Assembly (NCBI RefSeq): GCF_014155765.1
Contig: NZ_SCKT01000005.1
Location: 210,016 to 274,015, forward strand
Length of the DNA stretch: 64,000 nucleotides
Reading direction: 5' to 3'
Origin: Pantoea dispersa
GTDB taxonomy: Bacteria; Pseudomonadota; Gammaproteobacteria; Enterobacterales; Enterobacteriaceae
A program made the translations under genes and the position numbers. The notes beneath the pieces were generated by a model, which saw only the letters and a program-made list of their open reading frames with translations, searched no databases and was not told the origin of the DNA. Positions 1-9,349 of this stretch are shown piece after piece (position 1 is the stretch's first letter; every line of letters starts with the position of its first letter).

Positions 1-808
1 GGACGGCGGGTTCCTCGGCGATACGCTGCTGGTTAACGGCGTGCAAAATCCGTATGTCGAAGTGTCGCGCGGCTGGGTGCGTTTGCGCCTGCTGAATGCG
101 GCCAATGCGCGCCGTTTCGATCTCAGCTTTAGCGACAACCGGCCGTTTACGGTGATCGCCAGCGATCAGGGCTTCCTGCCCGCGCCGGTAGCGGTGCAAA
201 CGCTGTCGCTCGCACCGGGCGAACGCCGCGAAGTGCTGGTGGACATGTCGCAGGGCGATGAAGTGTCGATCACCGCAGGCACGGCGGCAGGCATTATGGA
301 TCGTCTGCGCGGGCTGTTTGAGCCGTCATCGATTCTGACCAATACGCTGGTGCTGACGCTGCGTCCAACCGGCCTGCTGCCGCTGGTGACCGACAACCTG
401 CCGATGCGCCTGCTGGCGGATCAGATTCTGGATGGCGTGGCGGTGCGCACGCGTGAATTCCGCCTCGGCGACGGTACGCCGGGGATTAACGGTGTGCTGT
501 GGGACATGAATCGCATCGATACAACGGTGCAGCAGGGCACCTTTGAGCGCTGGATCATACACGCCGACCGTCCGCAGTCGCTGCATATTCAGGGCGTGAT
601 GTTCCTGATTAAAAGCGTCAACGGCGCGCAGTCGATGGGAGAAGATCGCGGCTGGAAAGATACGGTCTGGGTGGATGGCGATGTCGAACTGCTGGTGAGT
701 TTCCCGCAGAGTTCGTCAGAGCATTTCCCGTTTGTCTATTACAGCCAGACGCTGGAGCTCGCCGACCGCGGCACGGCAGGGCAGATGGTGGTGAATCCGG
801 TTGGGTGA
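1..808 (+). CDS. ftsP: Cell division protein FtsP (SufI), 3' part
   Basis: This is the C-terminal part of a multicopper-oxidase-fold protein; the gene begins left of the window and is open from base 2. FtsP is a Tat-exported periplasmic protein that stabilises the divisome under stress. The visible part covers cupredoxin domains 2 and 3, including the stretch LLNAANARRFDLSFSDNRPF and a final domain with HIQGVMF and VSFPQSS. The terminal HCH-type copper ligands of true oxidases are absent, as expected of FtsP, which binds no copper. In E. coli ftsP lies in the same neighbourhood as dkgA. Here it converges with dkgA across two inverted palindromic repeats. The identification is from family resemblance plus this context. 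Confidence 0.85.
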   Translation, partial: DGGFLGDTLLVNGVQNPYVEVSRGWVRLRLLNAANARRFDLSFSDNRPFTVIASDQGFLPAPVAVQTLSLAPGERREVLVDMSQGDEVSITAGTAAGIMDRLRGLFEPSSILTNTLVLTLRPTGLLPLVTDNLPMRLLADQILDGVAVRTREFRLGDGTPGINGVLWDMNRIDTTVQQGTFERWIIHADRPQSLHIQGVMFLIKSVNGAQSMGEDRGWKDTVWVDGDVELLVSFPQSSSEHFPFVYYSQTLELADRGTAGQMVVNPVG

Positions 809-822
809 GGAGCGTTGCTGTT

Positions 823-993
823 CCCTCACCCTAACCCTCTCCCGCGCGCGGGAGAGGGAACCGTTTTGAGCCAACTGTAAATTAAGAGATAAACTTAACT
901 TATTAGTTTAAAGGGATTTTAAAGCCATTTAATTGTTTCAGTCTCGCCCGGACAACTCCCTCTCCCGCGTGCGGGAGAGGGTCGGGGTGAGGG
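823..993. repeat. Two palindromic repeats in inverted orientation between ftsP and dkgA
   Basis: Copy 1 (823-858) contains CCCTCTCCCGC / GCGGGAGAGGG preceded by CCCTCACCCTAA. Copy 2 (958-993) is the same element inverted, ending in GGGGTGAGGG. Both can form strong hairpins and may act as the shared end of the two converging genes. The same family recurs at 18002-18747, 28878-28916 and 41788-41825. The A+T-rich stretch between the copies (about 875-935) holds nothing recognisable. Confidence 0.8.
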
Positions 994-1033
994 GGCAAAC
1001 CGCACCTTTCACCCATCGCATCCTTAACCCACG

Positions 1034-1861
1034 TCACCCATTAAACTCTTCCGGATCCGGTCCCAGTCGCTTGCCTTTATCCAGCTTCGCGATCTCGCTC
1101 ACTTCTGACTTATCCAGCCGGAAATCAAACACCTGGAAGTTCTCCTGAATGCGTGCCGGCGTTACCGACTTCGGAATCACCACCAGGCCGCTGTCCAGAT
1201 GCCAGCGAATCACAATCTGTGCCGGCGTCTTACTGTACTTCTTCGCCAGCTCGCGAATGATCTCCTGATCAAACACGCCTTCGCCGCCCTGCGCCAGCGG
1301 GCTCCACGACTCGGTCTGAATCTGATGCAGCGCGTTCCATGCATGCAGCGTGCGTTGCTGCAGCATCGGATGCAGTTCAATCTGATTTACCACCGGCGAC
1401 ACGCCGGTTTCATCAATCAGCCGCTTGAGGTGCGCTTCATGGAAGTTACACACGCCGATGCTTTTCGCCAGGCCCTGCTGTTGCAGTTCCACCATTTTCT
1501 TCCACGCATCGACGTAGTGATCTTTCTGCGGGCACGGCCAGTGCATCAGATAGAGATCCACCTGCTCCAGCTGCAGCTTCTTCAGGCTGGTTTCCATCGC
1601 CTGCTCAACGTTCTGCTGGTCATCATTCCACAGTTTGGTGGTGATAAAGATCTCATCGCGCGCCACGTCAGTTTCCTGCAGCGCCTGGCCAATCGCCTCT
1701 TCATTTTTATACGCGGCGGCGGTATCAATGGAACGATAGCCGACCTTCAGCGCTTCCAGCACGGCATTGCGCGCTTCATCAATGCTGGCCTGCCAGACGC
1801 CAAGGCCGAGTTGCGGCATCATGTTGCCGTCGTGCAGTTTAATCCGGGGTTGCTCTGCCAT
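1034..1861 (-). CDS. dkgA: 2,5-diketo-D-gluconate reductase A (aldo-keto reductase)
   Basis: Cytoplasmic NADPH-dependent aldo-keto reductase of 275 aa that reduces 2,5-diketo-D-gluconate to 2-keto-L-gulonate and also detoxifies methylglyoxal and other aldehydes. The AKR catalytic tetrad is visible as D46 (GYRSIDTAAAY), Y51, K76 (ITTKLW) and H107 (LMHWPCP). The cofactor loop reads VIPKSVTPARIQEN near the C-terminus. AAGGAG lies just upstream of the ATG. The gene is divergent from the AraC-type regulator at 2068, as in E. coli where YqhC controls yqhD-dkgA, but no yqhD lies between them here. A membrane gluconate dehydrogenase is encoded at 43941-47729, so the substrate pathway is plausible in this organism. 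Confidence 0.93.
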   Translation of the reverse strand: MAEQPRIKLHDGNMMPQLGLGVWQASIDEARNAVLEALKVGYRSIDTAAAYKNEEAIGQALQETDVARDEIFITTKLWNDDQQNVEQAMETSLKKLQLEQVDLYLMHWPCPQKDHYVDAWKKMVELQQQGLAKSIGVCNFHEAHLKRLIDETGVSPVVNQIELHPMLQQRTLHAWNALHQIQTESWSPLAQGGEGVFDQEIIRELAKKYSKTPAQIVIRWHLDSGLVVIPKSVTPARIQENFQVFDFRLDKSEVSEIAKLDKGKRLGPDPEEFNG

Positions 1862-1892
1862 AGTGACTCCTTATCGGTTGCAGTGACTTACC

Positions 1893-1921
1893 GTAGAAAC
1901 GATGTGCTTAAGTCTAGTCAA
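1893..1921 (-). promoter_or_regulatory. Candidate sigma-70 promoter of dkgA
   Basis: Read on the minus strand, TTGACT (1916-1921) is followed after 17 bases by TTCTAC (1893-1898), about 30 bp before the dkgA start codon. The -35 match is good and the -10 match moderate. It lies in the divergent dkgA/yqhC interval, where the YqhC operator would be expected; I cannot identify the operator itself. Confidence 0.45.
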
Positions 1922-2067
1922 CAAACCTGACCTGAGGATCATTGTGGCAACCGAACGGCACTTTCGCCCGGTGCAATCCTGCAAAAATCTTGCCTGATTC
2001 TCCAGCCATCTGGAGCTTTATGCAGCAATGCGGCACACTGCGCTTTTTTGCTGCCCGAGAGAGTGCC

Positions 2068-2985
2068 ATGCCGAACGATGCCCTTTGCCGCCAGCTGGCG
2101 CAGCGCGTGATCACGCTGATGCGCGAGCCACAAAAGCCGCTGTGTGCGGTGGAAAACGTACGGTTGATCTACGCGGAGGAACCGCTGCCGCGCACGCCGA
2201 TGTTGTATCCGGCGGGCATCGTGATCCTGTTTCAGGGACACAAAACCGGCTACCTCGGCAGTACGGTGTTTCGCTACGACGCCACCAAATATCTGATGCT
2301 CACCGTCACGCTGCCGGTGGAGTGCGAAACTGACGCCACGCCGCAGCAGCCGCTGGCCGGCATGAGCCTCACCGTGGATCCGGCCAGTTTGCAGGATCTG
2401 CTGTTAAGCATTGGCGATGACGAGCAGTTTCAGCCGCAGCCGCAAACCTCCGGCATTCACTCTGCGTTTCTTAGCGAGGAGATGCTGTGCGCCGCGGAAA
2501 GGCTGCTGGATGTGATGGATAAACCGCGTGACGCCCGCGTGCTCGGCCCGCAGCTGGTGCGTGAAATCATCTATTACGTACTGACCGGACCGATTGGCGG
2601 CGCGCTGCTGTCGCTGGTCAATCGCCAGACGCAGTTCAGCCAGGTGGCCCGGGCGCTGCGCCGCATCGAGAACCACTTTGCCGAAAGCCTGAGCGTGGAA
2701 ATGCTGGCGGCAGAGGTCAACATGAGCGTCTCGGCGTTTCACCATAACTTTAAGGCGGTGACCCAGACCTCGCCGCTGCAGTATCTCAAGCGTTACCGGC
2801 TGCATCAGGCGCGGTTAATGATGCTGCAGGATGGGCTGAAGGCCAGCGCCGCCGCCGTGCGTGTTGGCTATGAAAGCCCGTCACAGTTTTCGCGGGAGTT
2901 TAAACGGTACTTTGGCGTGACGCCGGGAGAAGAGGCGAGCCGCGCGCGCCAGACCGGGGCGCTGCAGCCGTTTGACGCCGCCTGA
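2068..2985 (+). CDS. yqhC: AraC-family transcriptional activator YqhC
   Basis: 305-aa regulator with an AraC_N-type sensor domain (residues about 1-190) and a C-terminal double helix-turn-helix. Recognisable parts are [20 protein letters not shown] and [20 protein letters not shown]. In E. coli YqhC activates the aldehyde reductase genes yqhD and dkgA in response to glyoxal-like aldehydes, so control of divergent dkgA is expected. I start at 2068 because GAGAG lies a few bases upstream and the resulting N-terminus ([12 protein letters not shown]) lines up with E. coli YqhC. The frame is open back to 1942, but that extension resembles nothing and has no clear ribosome site. Confidence 0.9.
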   Translation: MPNDALCRQLAQRVITLMREPQKPLCAVENVRLIYAEEPLPRTPMLYPAGIVILFQGHKTGYLGSTVFRYDATKYLMLTVTLPVECETDATPQQPLAGMSLTVDPASLQDLLLSIGDDEQFQPQPQTSGIHSAFLSEEMLCAAERLLDVMDKPRDARVLGPQLVREIIYYVLTGPIGGALLSLVNRQTQFSQVARALRRIENHFAESLSVEMLAAEVNMSVSAFHHNFKAVTQTSPLQYLKRYRLHQARLMMLQDGLKASAAAVRVGYESPSQFSREFKRYFGVTPGEEASRARQTGALQPFDAA

Positions 2986-3006
2986 AACGGCGGCGCTTCA
3001 CAGAGG

Positions 3007-3666
3007 TCAGGCTTTCTGGCGCCGCTTTTTCCAGATCACCACAATGCTGCCGCCGAGGCCGAGAAACAGCAGCACAATAGGCAGCACCATCAGGATCGCC
3101 ATCACCTGATCTTCGTGGCGCTTGATAAACGGCACTTGGCTGATGCCGTAGCCCATCGCCACCACAATCCCGACCCACAGTGCGCCGCTCAGCCAGTTGA
3201 AGAACTGAAAACGCCCGTTCTGCAAACCCGAAATGCCCGCCATGGTCGGCAGCAGCGTGCGCACGAAGGCCAGAAAGCGGCCAACCAGCAGTGCCATCAG
3301 GCCGTGGCGATTGAACAGGTGCCAGGCGCGCTGATGGTACTGCGCTGGCAAATGCATCAGCCAGCTTTTGACGATTTTAGTATTACCAAGCCAGCGCCCC
3401 TGCAGATAGCTCAGCCAGCAGCCGAGACTGGCGGCGGTGGTCAGAATCACCATGGTCGGCACAAAATCCATCACGCCTTTGGCGATCATCGCCCCTGCCA
3501 GCAGCAGCAGGCTGTCGCCGGGCAGGAACGAGGCAGGCAGCAAACCGTTTTCCAGGAACAGCGTCAGAAACATCACGCCGTAGACAATCCACACCACATC
3601 CGGATTGGCCAGCGCGGCAAAATCCTGATGCCACAGCGCCTGGACAATCTCATGTAAAACACCCAT
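3007..3666 (-). CDS. yghB: DedA-family inner-membrane protein YghB
   Basis: 219-aa inner-membrane protein with several hydrophobic segments, the usual length of YghB. DedA/SNARE-associated proteins act in membrane homeostasis, proton-motive-force maintenance and probably lipid carrier transport. The essential acidic pair is present as E39 and D51 ([15 protein letters not shown]), and the arginine motif reads [19 protein letters not shown]. The C-terminus is basic (WKKRRQKA). The gene sits between yqhC and metC as in E. coli, tail to tail with yqhC, which ends 21 bp away. Confidence 0.92.
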   Translation of the reverse strand: MGVLHEIVQALWHQDFAALANPDVVWIVYGVMFLTLFLENGLLPASFLPGDSLLLLAGAMIAKGVMDFVPTMVILTTAASLGCWLSYLQGRWLGNTKIVKSWLMHLPAQYHQRAWHLFNRHGLMALLVGRFLAFVRTLLPTMAGISGLQNGRFQFFNWLSGALWVGIVVAMGYGISQVPFIKRHEDQVMAILMVLPIVLLFLGLGGSIVVIWKKRRQKA

Positions 3667-3771
3667 CAGCTATCCCATCGAGTCACAAGGCTTGTATTTT
3701 AACCGTCCGGGACGGCGTAATCGTTGATCTCCGCTACGCCGCACCGGATGGTTTAAGTTTGGTTTATCTTT

Positions 3772-4962
3772 TTACGCATGCAGGCGGGCAAAGCCGGCTT
3801 TCAGGTCATCCAGCAGATCGTCAACGTGCTCGAGACCGATATGCAGACGCACCAGCGTGCCGTCAAAATCCACGCCGCCCGCCGGACGAATTGCCGCCAG
3901 TTCTTCCGGCTGGTTCGCCAGAATCAGCGATTCAAAGCCGCCCCACGAGTAGGCCATACTGAAATGGTGGAAGCGATCGAGATAATTTGCCAGCTGCGCC
4001 GGGGTGAGTTTTTCATGCAGGATGAATGAGAACAGCCCGCTGCTGCCGCTGAAGTCGCGTCGCCAGAACTCGTGGCCTTTGCACTGCGCCAGCGCCGGAT
4101 GGTTGACGCGCGCCACTTCCGGTTGCGCCGCCAGCCATTCGGCCACGCGCAGACCGCTTTCTTCGTGCTGACGCAGACGCGTAGCCAGCGTGCGCAGGCC
4201 GCGGCTGGCCATGTACGCGGTGTCTGCATCCACCATCTGACCCATCAGGTAGGAGTTTTCGCGCAGCTGCGCCCAGCAGCGTTCGTTGGCGACCGCAGTG
4301 CCGATCATCGCATCGCTGTGGCCGATGATGTATTTAGTGCCGGCCTGGATAGAAATGTCGATACCATGCTCCAGCGCGTTAAACAGCACGCCCGCCGCCC
4401 AGGTATTATCAATCATGATCACCGCGTCTGGTGCTTTGGCGCGCACCGCCGCGACAATTGCCGGAATGTCCTGCACTTCCATGGTGATGGACGCCGGCGA
4501 TTCGAGGAACACCACGCGGGTGTTTGGCTGCACCAGCTCGCCGATTTCACTGCCGATGCAGTGATCAAACCAGGTGGTGGTGACGTTAAGCTTCGCGAGA
4601 ATTTTGGTGCAGAAATCCTGGGTGGGTTCGTACACCGCGCCGCTGACCAGAATGTGATCGCCGCTGGTGACAAACGCGAGGATGGCATTGGCGACCGCGG
4701 CCGCACCGCACGGATAGAGCACGCAGCCGGCGCCGCCTTCCAGTTCGGTCATCGCATCCTGGAAGGAAAAATGGGTGAGGGTGCCGCGCCGGCCATAAAA
4801 CAGTTCACCGCTGGCGCGTCCGGCGGTGGCGCGTTGTTTGTCCGCGACGGAGTCAAAAACCAGTGAGGATGCGCGCTGAATGACGCTGTTAACCGAGCCC
4901 TGAGTGTAACGTTTGCTGCGTCCCGCGGTGACAAGCCGGGTATCAATTTTTTTCGTTGCCAT
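3772..4962 (-). CDS. metC: Cystathionine beta-lyase
   Basis: 396-aa PLP enzyme of the Cys/Met metabolism family that cleaves cystathionine to homocysteine, pyruvate and ammonia in methionine synthesis. The PLP lysine is K210 ([15 protein letters not shown]), and the cofactor region reads [16 protein letters not shown] start at 4962 ([14 protein letters not shown]) because AGGAAAGG precedes this ATG and the N-terminus matches E. coli MetC. An upstream in-frame GTG at 4980 would put the ribosome site inside the gene. It is divergent from exbB across about 500 bp of repeat-containing DNA, the same order as in E. coli. Confidence 0.95.
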   Translation of the reverse strand: MATKKIDTRLVTAGRSKRYTQGSVNSVIQRASSLVFDSVADKQRATAGRASGELFYGRRGTLTHFSFQDAMTELEGGAGCVLYPCGAAAVANAILAFVTSGDHILVSGAVYEPTQDFCTKILAKLNVTTTWFDHCIGSEIGELVQPNTRVVFLESPASITMEVQDIPAIVAAVRAKAPDAVIMIDNTWAAGVLFNALEHGIDISIQAGTKYIIGHSDAMIGTAVANERCWAQLRENSYLMGQMVDADTAYMASRGLRTLATRLRQHEESGLRVAEWLAAQPEVARVNHPALAQCKGHEFWRRDFSGSSGLFSFILHEKLTPAQLANYLDRFHHFSMAYSWGGFESLILANQPEELAAIRPAGGVDFDGTLVRLHIGLEHVDDLLDDLKAGFARLHA

Positions 4963-5111
4963 CACTGCCTTTCCTGACACGTCTCACAAAGCATCCAACT
5001 TACCACGAATCGCGGCGCGGGGTTGAGCCCGTTTGCCGAATATCAGAGTGACGCCAGCACAATCGCGGAAAGAGGCTGGATGCGGCTTTTATTACGCGGC
5101 GTAAAAACAAA

Positions 5112-5324
5112 GCGCAATAAATTGCGCCGCTACGACCCGTGCGGTGTTTTTGCTCAATGCCACAAGCCGCACCCAACCATAGCGGCGCGATTCATCGCGC
5201 AACTATGCCTGTTGCTCAATTCCACAAACCGCACCCAACCGTAGCGGCGCGATTCATCGCGCAACTGTGTCTGTTGCTCCATTCCGCAAATCGCACCGAA
5301 CCGTAGCGGCGCGATTTATCGCGC
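5112..5324. repeat. Array of GTAG-type palindromes with a 62-bp period
   Basis: Three direct copies of an element reading GTAGCGGCGCGATTCATCGC, with one further GC, lie at 5179-5200 (first bases AT instead of GT), 5241-5262 and 5303-5324, exactly 62 bp apart. An inverted, slightly different copy lies at 5112-5133. The spacers between direct copies are themselves similar (TGTTGCTC, CCACAA, CGCACC). No gene is seen in 4963-5459 apart from this array and the exbB control region. Confidence 0.85.
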
Positions 5325-5369
5325 TAAACATTGCGCCGCATCAATTCAGCGGGTTACAGCTTTGTAAAT

Positions 5370-5388
5370 AGTAATGAGAACCACTATC
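5370..5388 (+). promoter_or_regulatory. Fur box upstream of exbB
   Basis: AGTAATGAGAACCACTATC matches 14 of 19 positions of the Fur consensus GATAATGATAATCATTATC. It lies about 70 bp upstream of the exbB start, where Fur repression of TonB-system genes is expected. The call is by eye and not tested against a matrix. Confidence 0.7.
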
Positions 5389-5459
5389 ACTTCGGTCGGT
5401 TTTTTTGCTATGATCCGCGCTTCAATCGTGAACGGTGCAACAGAAGTCGGAGACGCAGC

Positions 5460-6206
5460 GTGGTAGCCAGTGACTTGATGCAAACGGACCTCTCCGTTTG
5501 GGGCATGTATCAGCATGCCGATATCGTGGTAAAAATTGTGATGATCGGCCTGTTGCTGGCCTCGGTCGTCACCTGGGCGATTTTCTTTGGCAAATACGCG
5601 GAGCTGAGCGGGGCGAAACGTCGCCTGAAGCGCGAACAGCTGGCGCTGGGCGAAGCGCGCTCACTGAATGACGCGTATCGCGCGGCCGAAAACTTCAAAG
5701 CCAACAGCCACAGCGCCGTGCTGCTCGCCGACACGCGTAACGAACTGGAACTCTCTGCTGGCAGCGAAGACCTCGACGGTATTAAAGAGCGCACCAGCTT
5801 CCGCCTTGAGCGTCGCGTTGCAGGCTTTAGCCGCCACGCCGGCCGCGGTAACGGCTTCCTCGCCACCATCGGTTCCGTCGCGCCGTTTATCGGTCTGTTC
5901 GGCACCGTGTGGGGCATCATGAACAGCTTTATCGGTATCGCGAAAACCCAGACCTCTAACCTCGCGGTGGTGGCACCAGGCATCGCGGAAGCGCTGCTGG
6001 CGACGGCGATTGGCCTGGTGGCAGCAATCCCGGCGGTGGTGATCTACAACGTCTTCGCTCGCATGATTGCCAGCTACAAAGCTTCGCTCGGCGACGTGGC
6101 GGCGCAGGTACTGCTGCTGCAGAGCCGCGATCTGGACCTCGGCAACGTCGATACCGCAAAAGAAGTTAACCGTCCGGCGGCGGCCCAGAAACTGCGCGTA
6201 GGATAA
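5460..6206 (+). CDS. exbB: TonB-system energiser ExbB
   Basis: 248-aa inner-membrane subunit of the ExbB-ExbD motor that uses proton-motive force to energise TonB for uptake of siderophores, haem and vitamin B12. It has the MotA/TolQ/ExbB fold with three hydrophobic segments, near residues 22-42, 130-155 (FIGLFGTVWGIMNSFIGIA) and 180-200 (ALLATAIGLVAAIPAVV). I start at GTG 5460, giving VVASDLMQTDLSVWGMYQ, because GGAG sits 9 bases upstream and the product aligns with E. coli ExbB. The frame stays open to 5331, but that part overlaps the Fur box region. exbD starts 5 bp downstream, so the two form an operon. Confidence 0.93.
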   Translation: MVASDLMQTDLSVWGMYQHADIVVKIVMIGLLLASVVTWAIFFGKYAELSGAKRRLKREQLALGEARSLNDAYRAAENFKANSHSAVLLADTRNELELSAGSEDLDGIKERTSFRLERRVAGFSRHAGRGNGFLATIGSVAPFIGLFGTVWGIMNSFIGIAKTQTSNLAVVAPGIAEALLATAIGLVAAIPAVVIYNVFARMIASYKASLGDVAAQVLLLQSRDLDLGNVDTAKEVNRPAAAQKLRVG

Positions 6207-6211
6207 GTATT

Positions 6212-6634
<423 letters not shown>

Positions 6635-6668
6635 TTTCACCGGCGTAATACCAGCACCATATCTGTAG

Positions 6669-6694
6669 GGTCGTCATTCATGACGACCTTTTTT
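6669..6694 (+). terminator. Terminator of exbBD
   Basis: Stem GGTCGTCA / TGACGACC with loop TTCA, followed by six T residues. It starts with GTAGGGTCG, so it is also a member of the GTAG-ATTCAT palindrome family found elsewhere in the window. Confidence 0.85.
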
Positions 6695-6746
6695 ATTGTG
6701 GCGGCCCGAGCAGGCCGCCATGTCATTATGCGGTGGCGAACCGCGG

Positions 6747-8987
6747 TTAAACCAGATTCACCGTTACGCCGTCCTGCACCAGCAGTTCCGCGTCAAAAGC
6801 CTGGTGATGGAACACCTGATAATGCTGACCACCCAGGGTTATGTTACCGGACTCTTTCACCCAATTTCCAAGATCCTGATCTTTAAATAAATGATCTAGC
6901 GTGACCACATCGTTATCGCCTTTGACCATTACCTGTAGCCTGCCATCACTTACGAAAATATTTTTTTGGCCCAGCTCCAAAATATCATTAATATTCAGGT
7001 TCAAAGTATTTTTGACTGTATCGTTACCGCCATTTATATCGAAAATTTCCACGGATGAAAGTCGACCAACGCTAACTATTTTACTTACATCCAATAATGA
7101 GCCAGAAGTAGTAGTAGTTATCTGCAGTGTATCAATCCCATCGCCACCATTAATGTTGATGTCTTTCTCATTGAGCACTGTAGGGTCTGACAGTTTAAAG
7201 ATGTTATTTTTCTCATCACCAAAATAAGTGTAGTCATCATATTGAGCGGTGATAGTCTGTATAGTATCCGGTGAATATATGGTCTTCTCCGATAATCCTT
7301 TTAATTGTATATCATCTAAAGCTGTCACTGGATTTTGGCTAGGATATCTTGTTGAATCACTAATTTGAATTTTATTGAACTTAAGGCCATCAGGCATATC
7401 AACATCAATTCTTGCTCCAACAATATTCCATGTGCTATGCCCAGGGACTATATGTTTTTTGGTATAAACAACGGCGCCATTTATATCAATGAATTGAATA
7501 GTGAATGTTTCACCATATCCGCGAGCATATAATTGAAATGTAATCCCGGAAGCTTCTTTTTCGTTAAGATCTAGTTCTATTAAATTGTTACCATCATTCG
7601 CCCCTCCCATGACAATCATATCTGAAGGAGTGACCCAGTTGTTAATCCAAGTGTCTCCATATTGGTAATCATAACGAGTTCCTGCTTTAACAAGTCCATA
7701 CTCCCAACCTCCTGCATGACTTCTACTGCCAACCTTCAACGTAAAGTCACCAAAATCTTTATTTTTAATTTCACTATAGGATAACTTGTTCATCCCATTA
7801 AAGTTAGTCGCGCTGTTACCTAATATATTAACTTGTAAATAATTTGAGCTATTTCCTATTTGATCAGTTAGAGCTGCTGAAACTTTAGTGTGTACCGAAC
7901 CTAAAGCTATAACGGCTTTACCTGAGTCGATTTCTGCCTGAGTTAGAATGTGACCAATATGATTGTTACCAGCGATGACATTCAGCTTGTCGCCAGCAAT
8001 TACTCCGCTGCCTTTTAAATCAATAGTTGCGTTGCTGCCGCTCAAAATAATATCAGCAGGTAAGCCAGGTGCACTTTTATCTATCACTACATGTTGCTGA
8101 ATCTGCTCGCCCGCGCCTTTCTCGTTACTAACAACAGCCGAATAATCCCAGCTATTATCGTGAGCAGCATCATCAATAAATGTCCAGCGATTACCAATTA
8201 CCTTCGCTTCTTTCCATTCAACACCATTATAGATTTTAAGTGTCTCACCTGCTTTTAGCGGTTCGCTTAGTGTGCCGCTGACAACACGCCCTGCGCTGCC
8301 ATCATTTGTGCGCCAATCGTAAGGATTTCCGCTGTCGCGCGTCATATCATCAAATCGGACTGTGGTTGTGGGCGGTGCCTCAGGACGTGTTTCTACAATA
8401 ATTTCAATAATCTCCGACGTTTCGCCCCAACGCTCTTTCTTAGCAAATTCTTCTTTTGCTACAAGTGTAAGGTTGTGCTTACCGTCGTTTAAATCGCGCT
8501 CAGGCTCTATCGTCCACATACCGTCTTGATCTGTCTGGGCGCTACCAATGATGATATCGCCATCCTTTAAGTAGACGACGGTGTTCTTCTGGGCAATGCC
8601 CGTTAACGTAGGGCGACGATCATCAGTTGTGTCACCTGACTTGATCATGCCAGTTTGTTGTCCTTCATCGTCATAGACATACACCAGCTTTGGCGCTGCT
8701 GGCGGCGTGGTATCAACAATCAGCGTACGCAGACTTGGCGTACTGACGTTACCGGCCTTATCAACCGACTGGAAAGACATGTTGTAGTAACCATCCTCCA
8801 GCGGCGTGGGCGGCGTCCAGCTCCAGCTGCCGTCGGCGGGGTTGATATCCACCGAGACAGTTTTATCGCCCACGGTAATCAGCATCTGACCGCCTTTGCC
8901 AATTTCTGACGGTACGGTGCCGGAAAAGGTTGGGGTGTTGGTATCTCGCTCGAGGTACTTAGCCTCTTTAAAATCGAATAGATTCAT
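6747..8987 (-). CDS. Ig-repeat surface protein with type-I-secretion-like C-terminus (paralogue 1)
   Basis: 746-aa protein without signal peptide, built of bacterial Ig-like modules. Residues 1-95 (TPTFSGTVPSEIG ... SVDKAGNVSTPSL) and about 96-200 (DTTPPAAPKLVYVYDDEG) are Ig-like, followed by two more divergent modules. Residues about 395-560 form a different, A+T-rich domain (DFTLKVGSRSHAGGWEYG) that could bind a ligand. The tail has GGDGIDTLQ near 615, FDINGGNDTVKNTLNLNIND, and ends AELLVQDGVTVNLV. Such tails close large repeat adhesins secreted by type I systems in their family; none of the transporter genes is in the window. AGGA precedes the ATG. Function as an adhesin is inferred. Confidence 0.75.
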   Translation of the reverse strand: MNLFDFKEAKYLERDTNTPTFSGTVPSEIGKGGQMLITVGDKTVSVDINPADGSWSWTPPTPLEDGYYNMSFQSVDKAGNVSTPSLRTLIVDTTPPAAPKLVYVYDDEGQQTGMIKSGDTTDDRRPTLTGIAQKNTVVYLKDGDIIIGSAQTDQDGMWTIEPERDLNDGKHNLTLVAKEEFAKKERWGETSEIIEIIVETRPEAPPTTTVRFDDMTRDSGNPYDWRTNDGSAGRVVSGTLSEPLKAGETLKIYNGVEWKEAKVIGNRWTFIDDAAHDNSWDYSAVVSNEKGAGEQIQQHVVIDKSAPGLPADIILSGSNATIDLKGSGVIAGDKLNVIAGNNHIGHILTQAEIDSGKAVIALGSVHTKVSAALTDQIGNSSNYLQVNILGNSATNFNGMNKLSYSEIKNKDFGDFTLKVGSRSHAGGWEYGLVKAGTRYDYQYGDTWINNWVTPSDMIVMGGANDGNNLIELDLNEKEASGITFQLYARGYGETFTIQFIDINGAVVYTKKHIVPGHSTWNIVGARIDVDMPDGLKFNKIQISDSTRYPSQNPVTALDDIQLKGLSEKTIYSPDTIQTITAQYDDYTYFGDEKNNIFKLSDPTVLNEKDININGGDGIDTLQITTTTSGSLLDVSKIVSVGRLSSVEIFDINGGNDTVKNTLNLNINDILELGQKNIFVSDGRLQVMVKGDNDVVTLDHLFKDQDLGNWVKESGNITLGGQHYQVFHHQAFDAELLVQDGVTVNLV

Positions 8988-9087
8988 GGAGATTATTCCT
9001 GTGTTTTTTTACGTCGGGTCCACTGCAGCGAGGGCCGCTGCGCCTTGTTACAGAGTGCGCATTTTGTAATAGATGATGTAACACGCC

Positions 9088-9106
9088 GTATGAGACACGT
9101 CCCGAA
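9088..9106 (-). promoter_or_regulatory. Upstream element shared by the three Ig-repeat genes (copy 1)
   Basis: GTATGAGACACGTCCCGAA, about 100 bp before the start of the 746-aa gene, differs at only 3 of 19 positions from the element at 13987-14005 upstream of the 1398-aa gene. A weaker relative lies at 16312-16330. Its core (AGA, four bases, TC) is faintly RcsAB-like. The regulatory role is inferred from conservation and position. Confidence 0.4.
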
Positions 9107-9152
9107 GGGAGATAATCCGAACGGATTCAAAACAGAGGAAAAGGAGAAGATG

Positions 9153-9175
9153 ATGCCGTGCTGCACGCACGGCAT
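9153..9175 (-). other. Decayed terminator hairpin of the lost fourth Ig gene
   Basis: Stem ATGCCGTGC / GCACGGCAT next to the pseudogene tail. It is the same hairpin as the intact terminator of the 611-aa gene at 14361-14391, but it lacks the T-rich run on the minus strand. Confidence 0.6.
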
Positions 9176-9182
9176 CGGGGGA

Positions 9183-9348
9183 TTACACCAGCTCGATTTT
9201 CACGCCGTCCTGCACCAGCAGTTCCGCGTCGCCGTGGCTGAAAACGTGGTACTGGCTGCCGGCGATGGTCACGGTGCCGGCCTGCTGCGTCCAGCCGCTG
9301 ACCGCTTCGCCTTCCGGCAGGATGTCGCTGAGCTGCACGCTGTCGGCC
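9183..9348 (-). pseudogene. Tail fragment of a fourth Ig-repeat surface protein
   Basis: Translating the minus strand from about 9348 to the stop at 9183-9185 gives DSVQLSDILPEGEAVSGWTQ and continues to the family ending AELLVQDGVKIELV. It matches the last 55 or so residues of the 611-aa paralogue (14399-16234) closely. The rest of the gene is missing: at about 9346-9350 the sequence switches abruptly to exbD-like DNA on the other strand. It is therefore a remnant and cannot encode a full protein. Confidence 0.85.
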
Positions 9349-9349
9349 T

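Noticed and set aside
5331-5459. Upstream extension of exbB
   Set aside because: It would place the Fur box inside the coding region and has no family match; GGAG supports the GTG at 5460.
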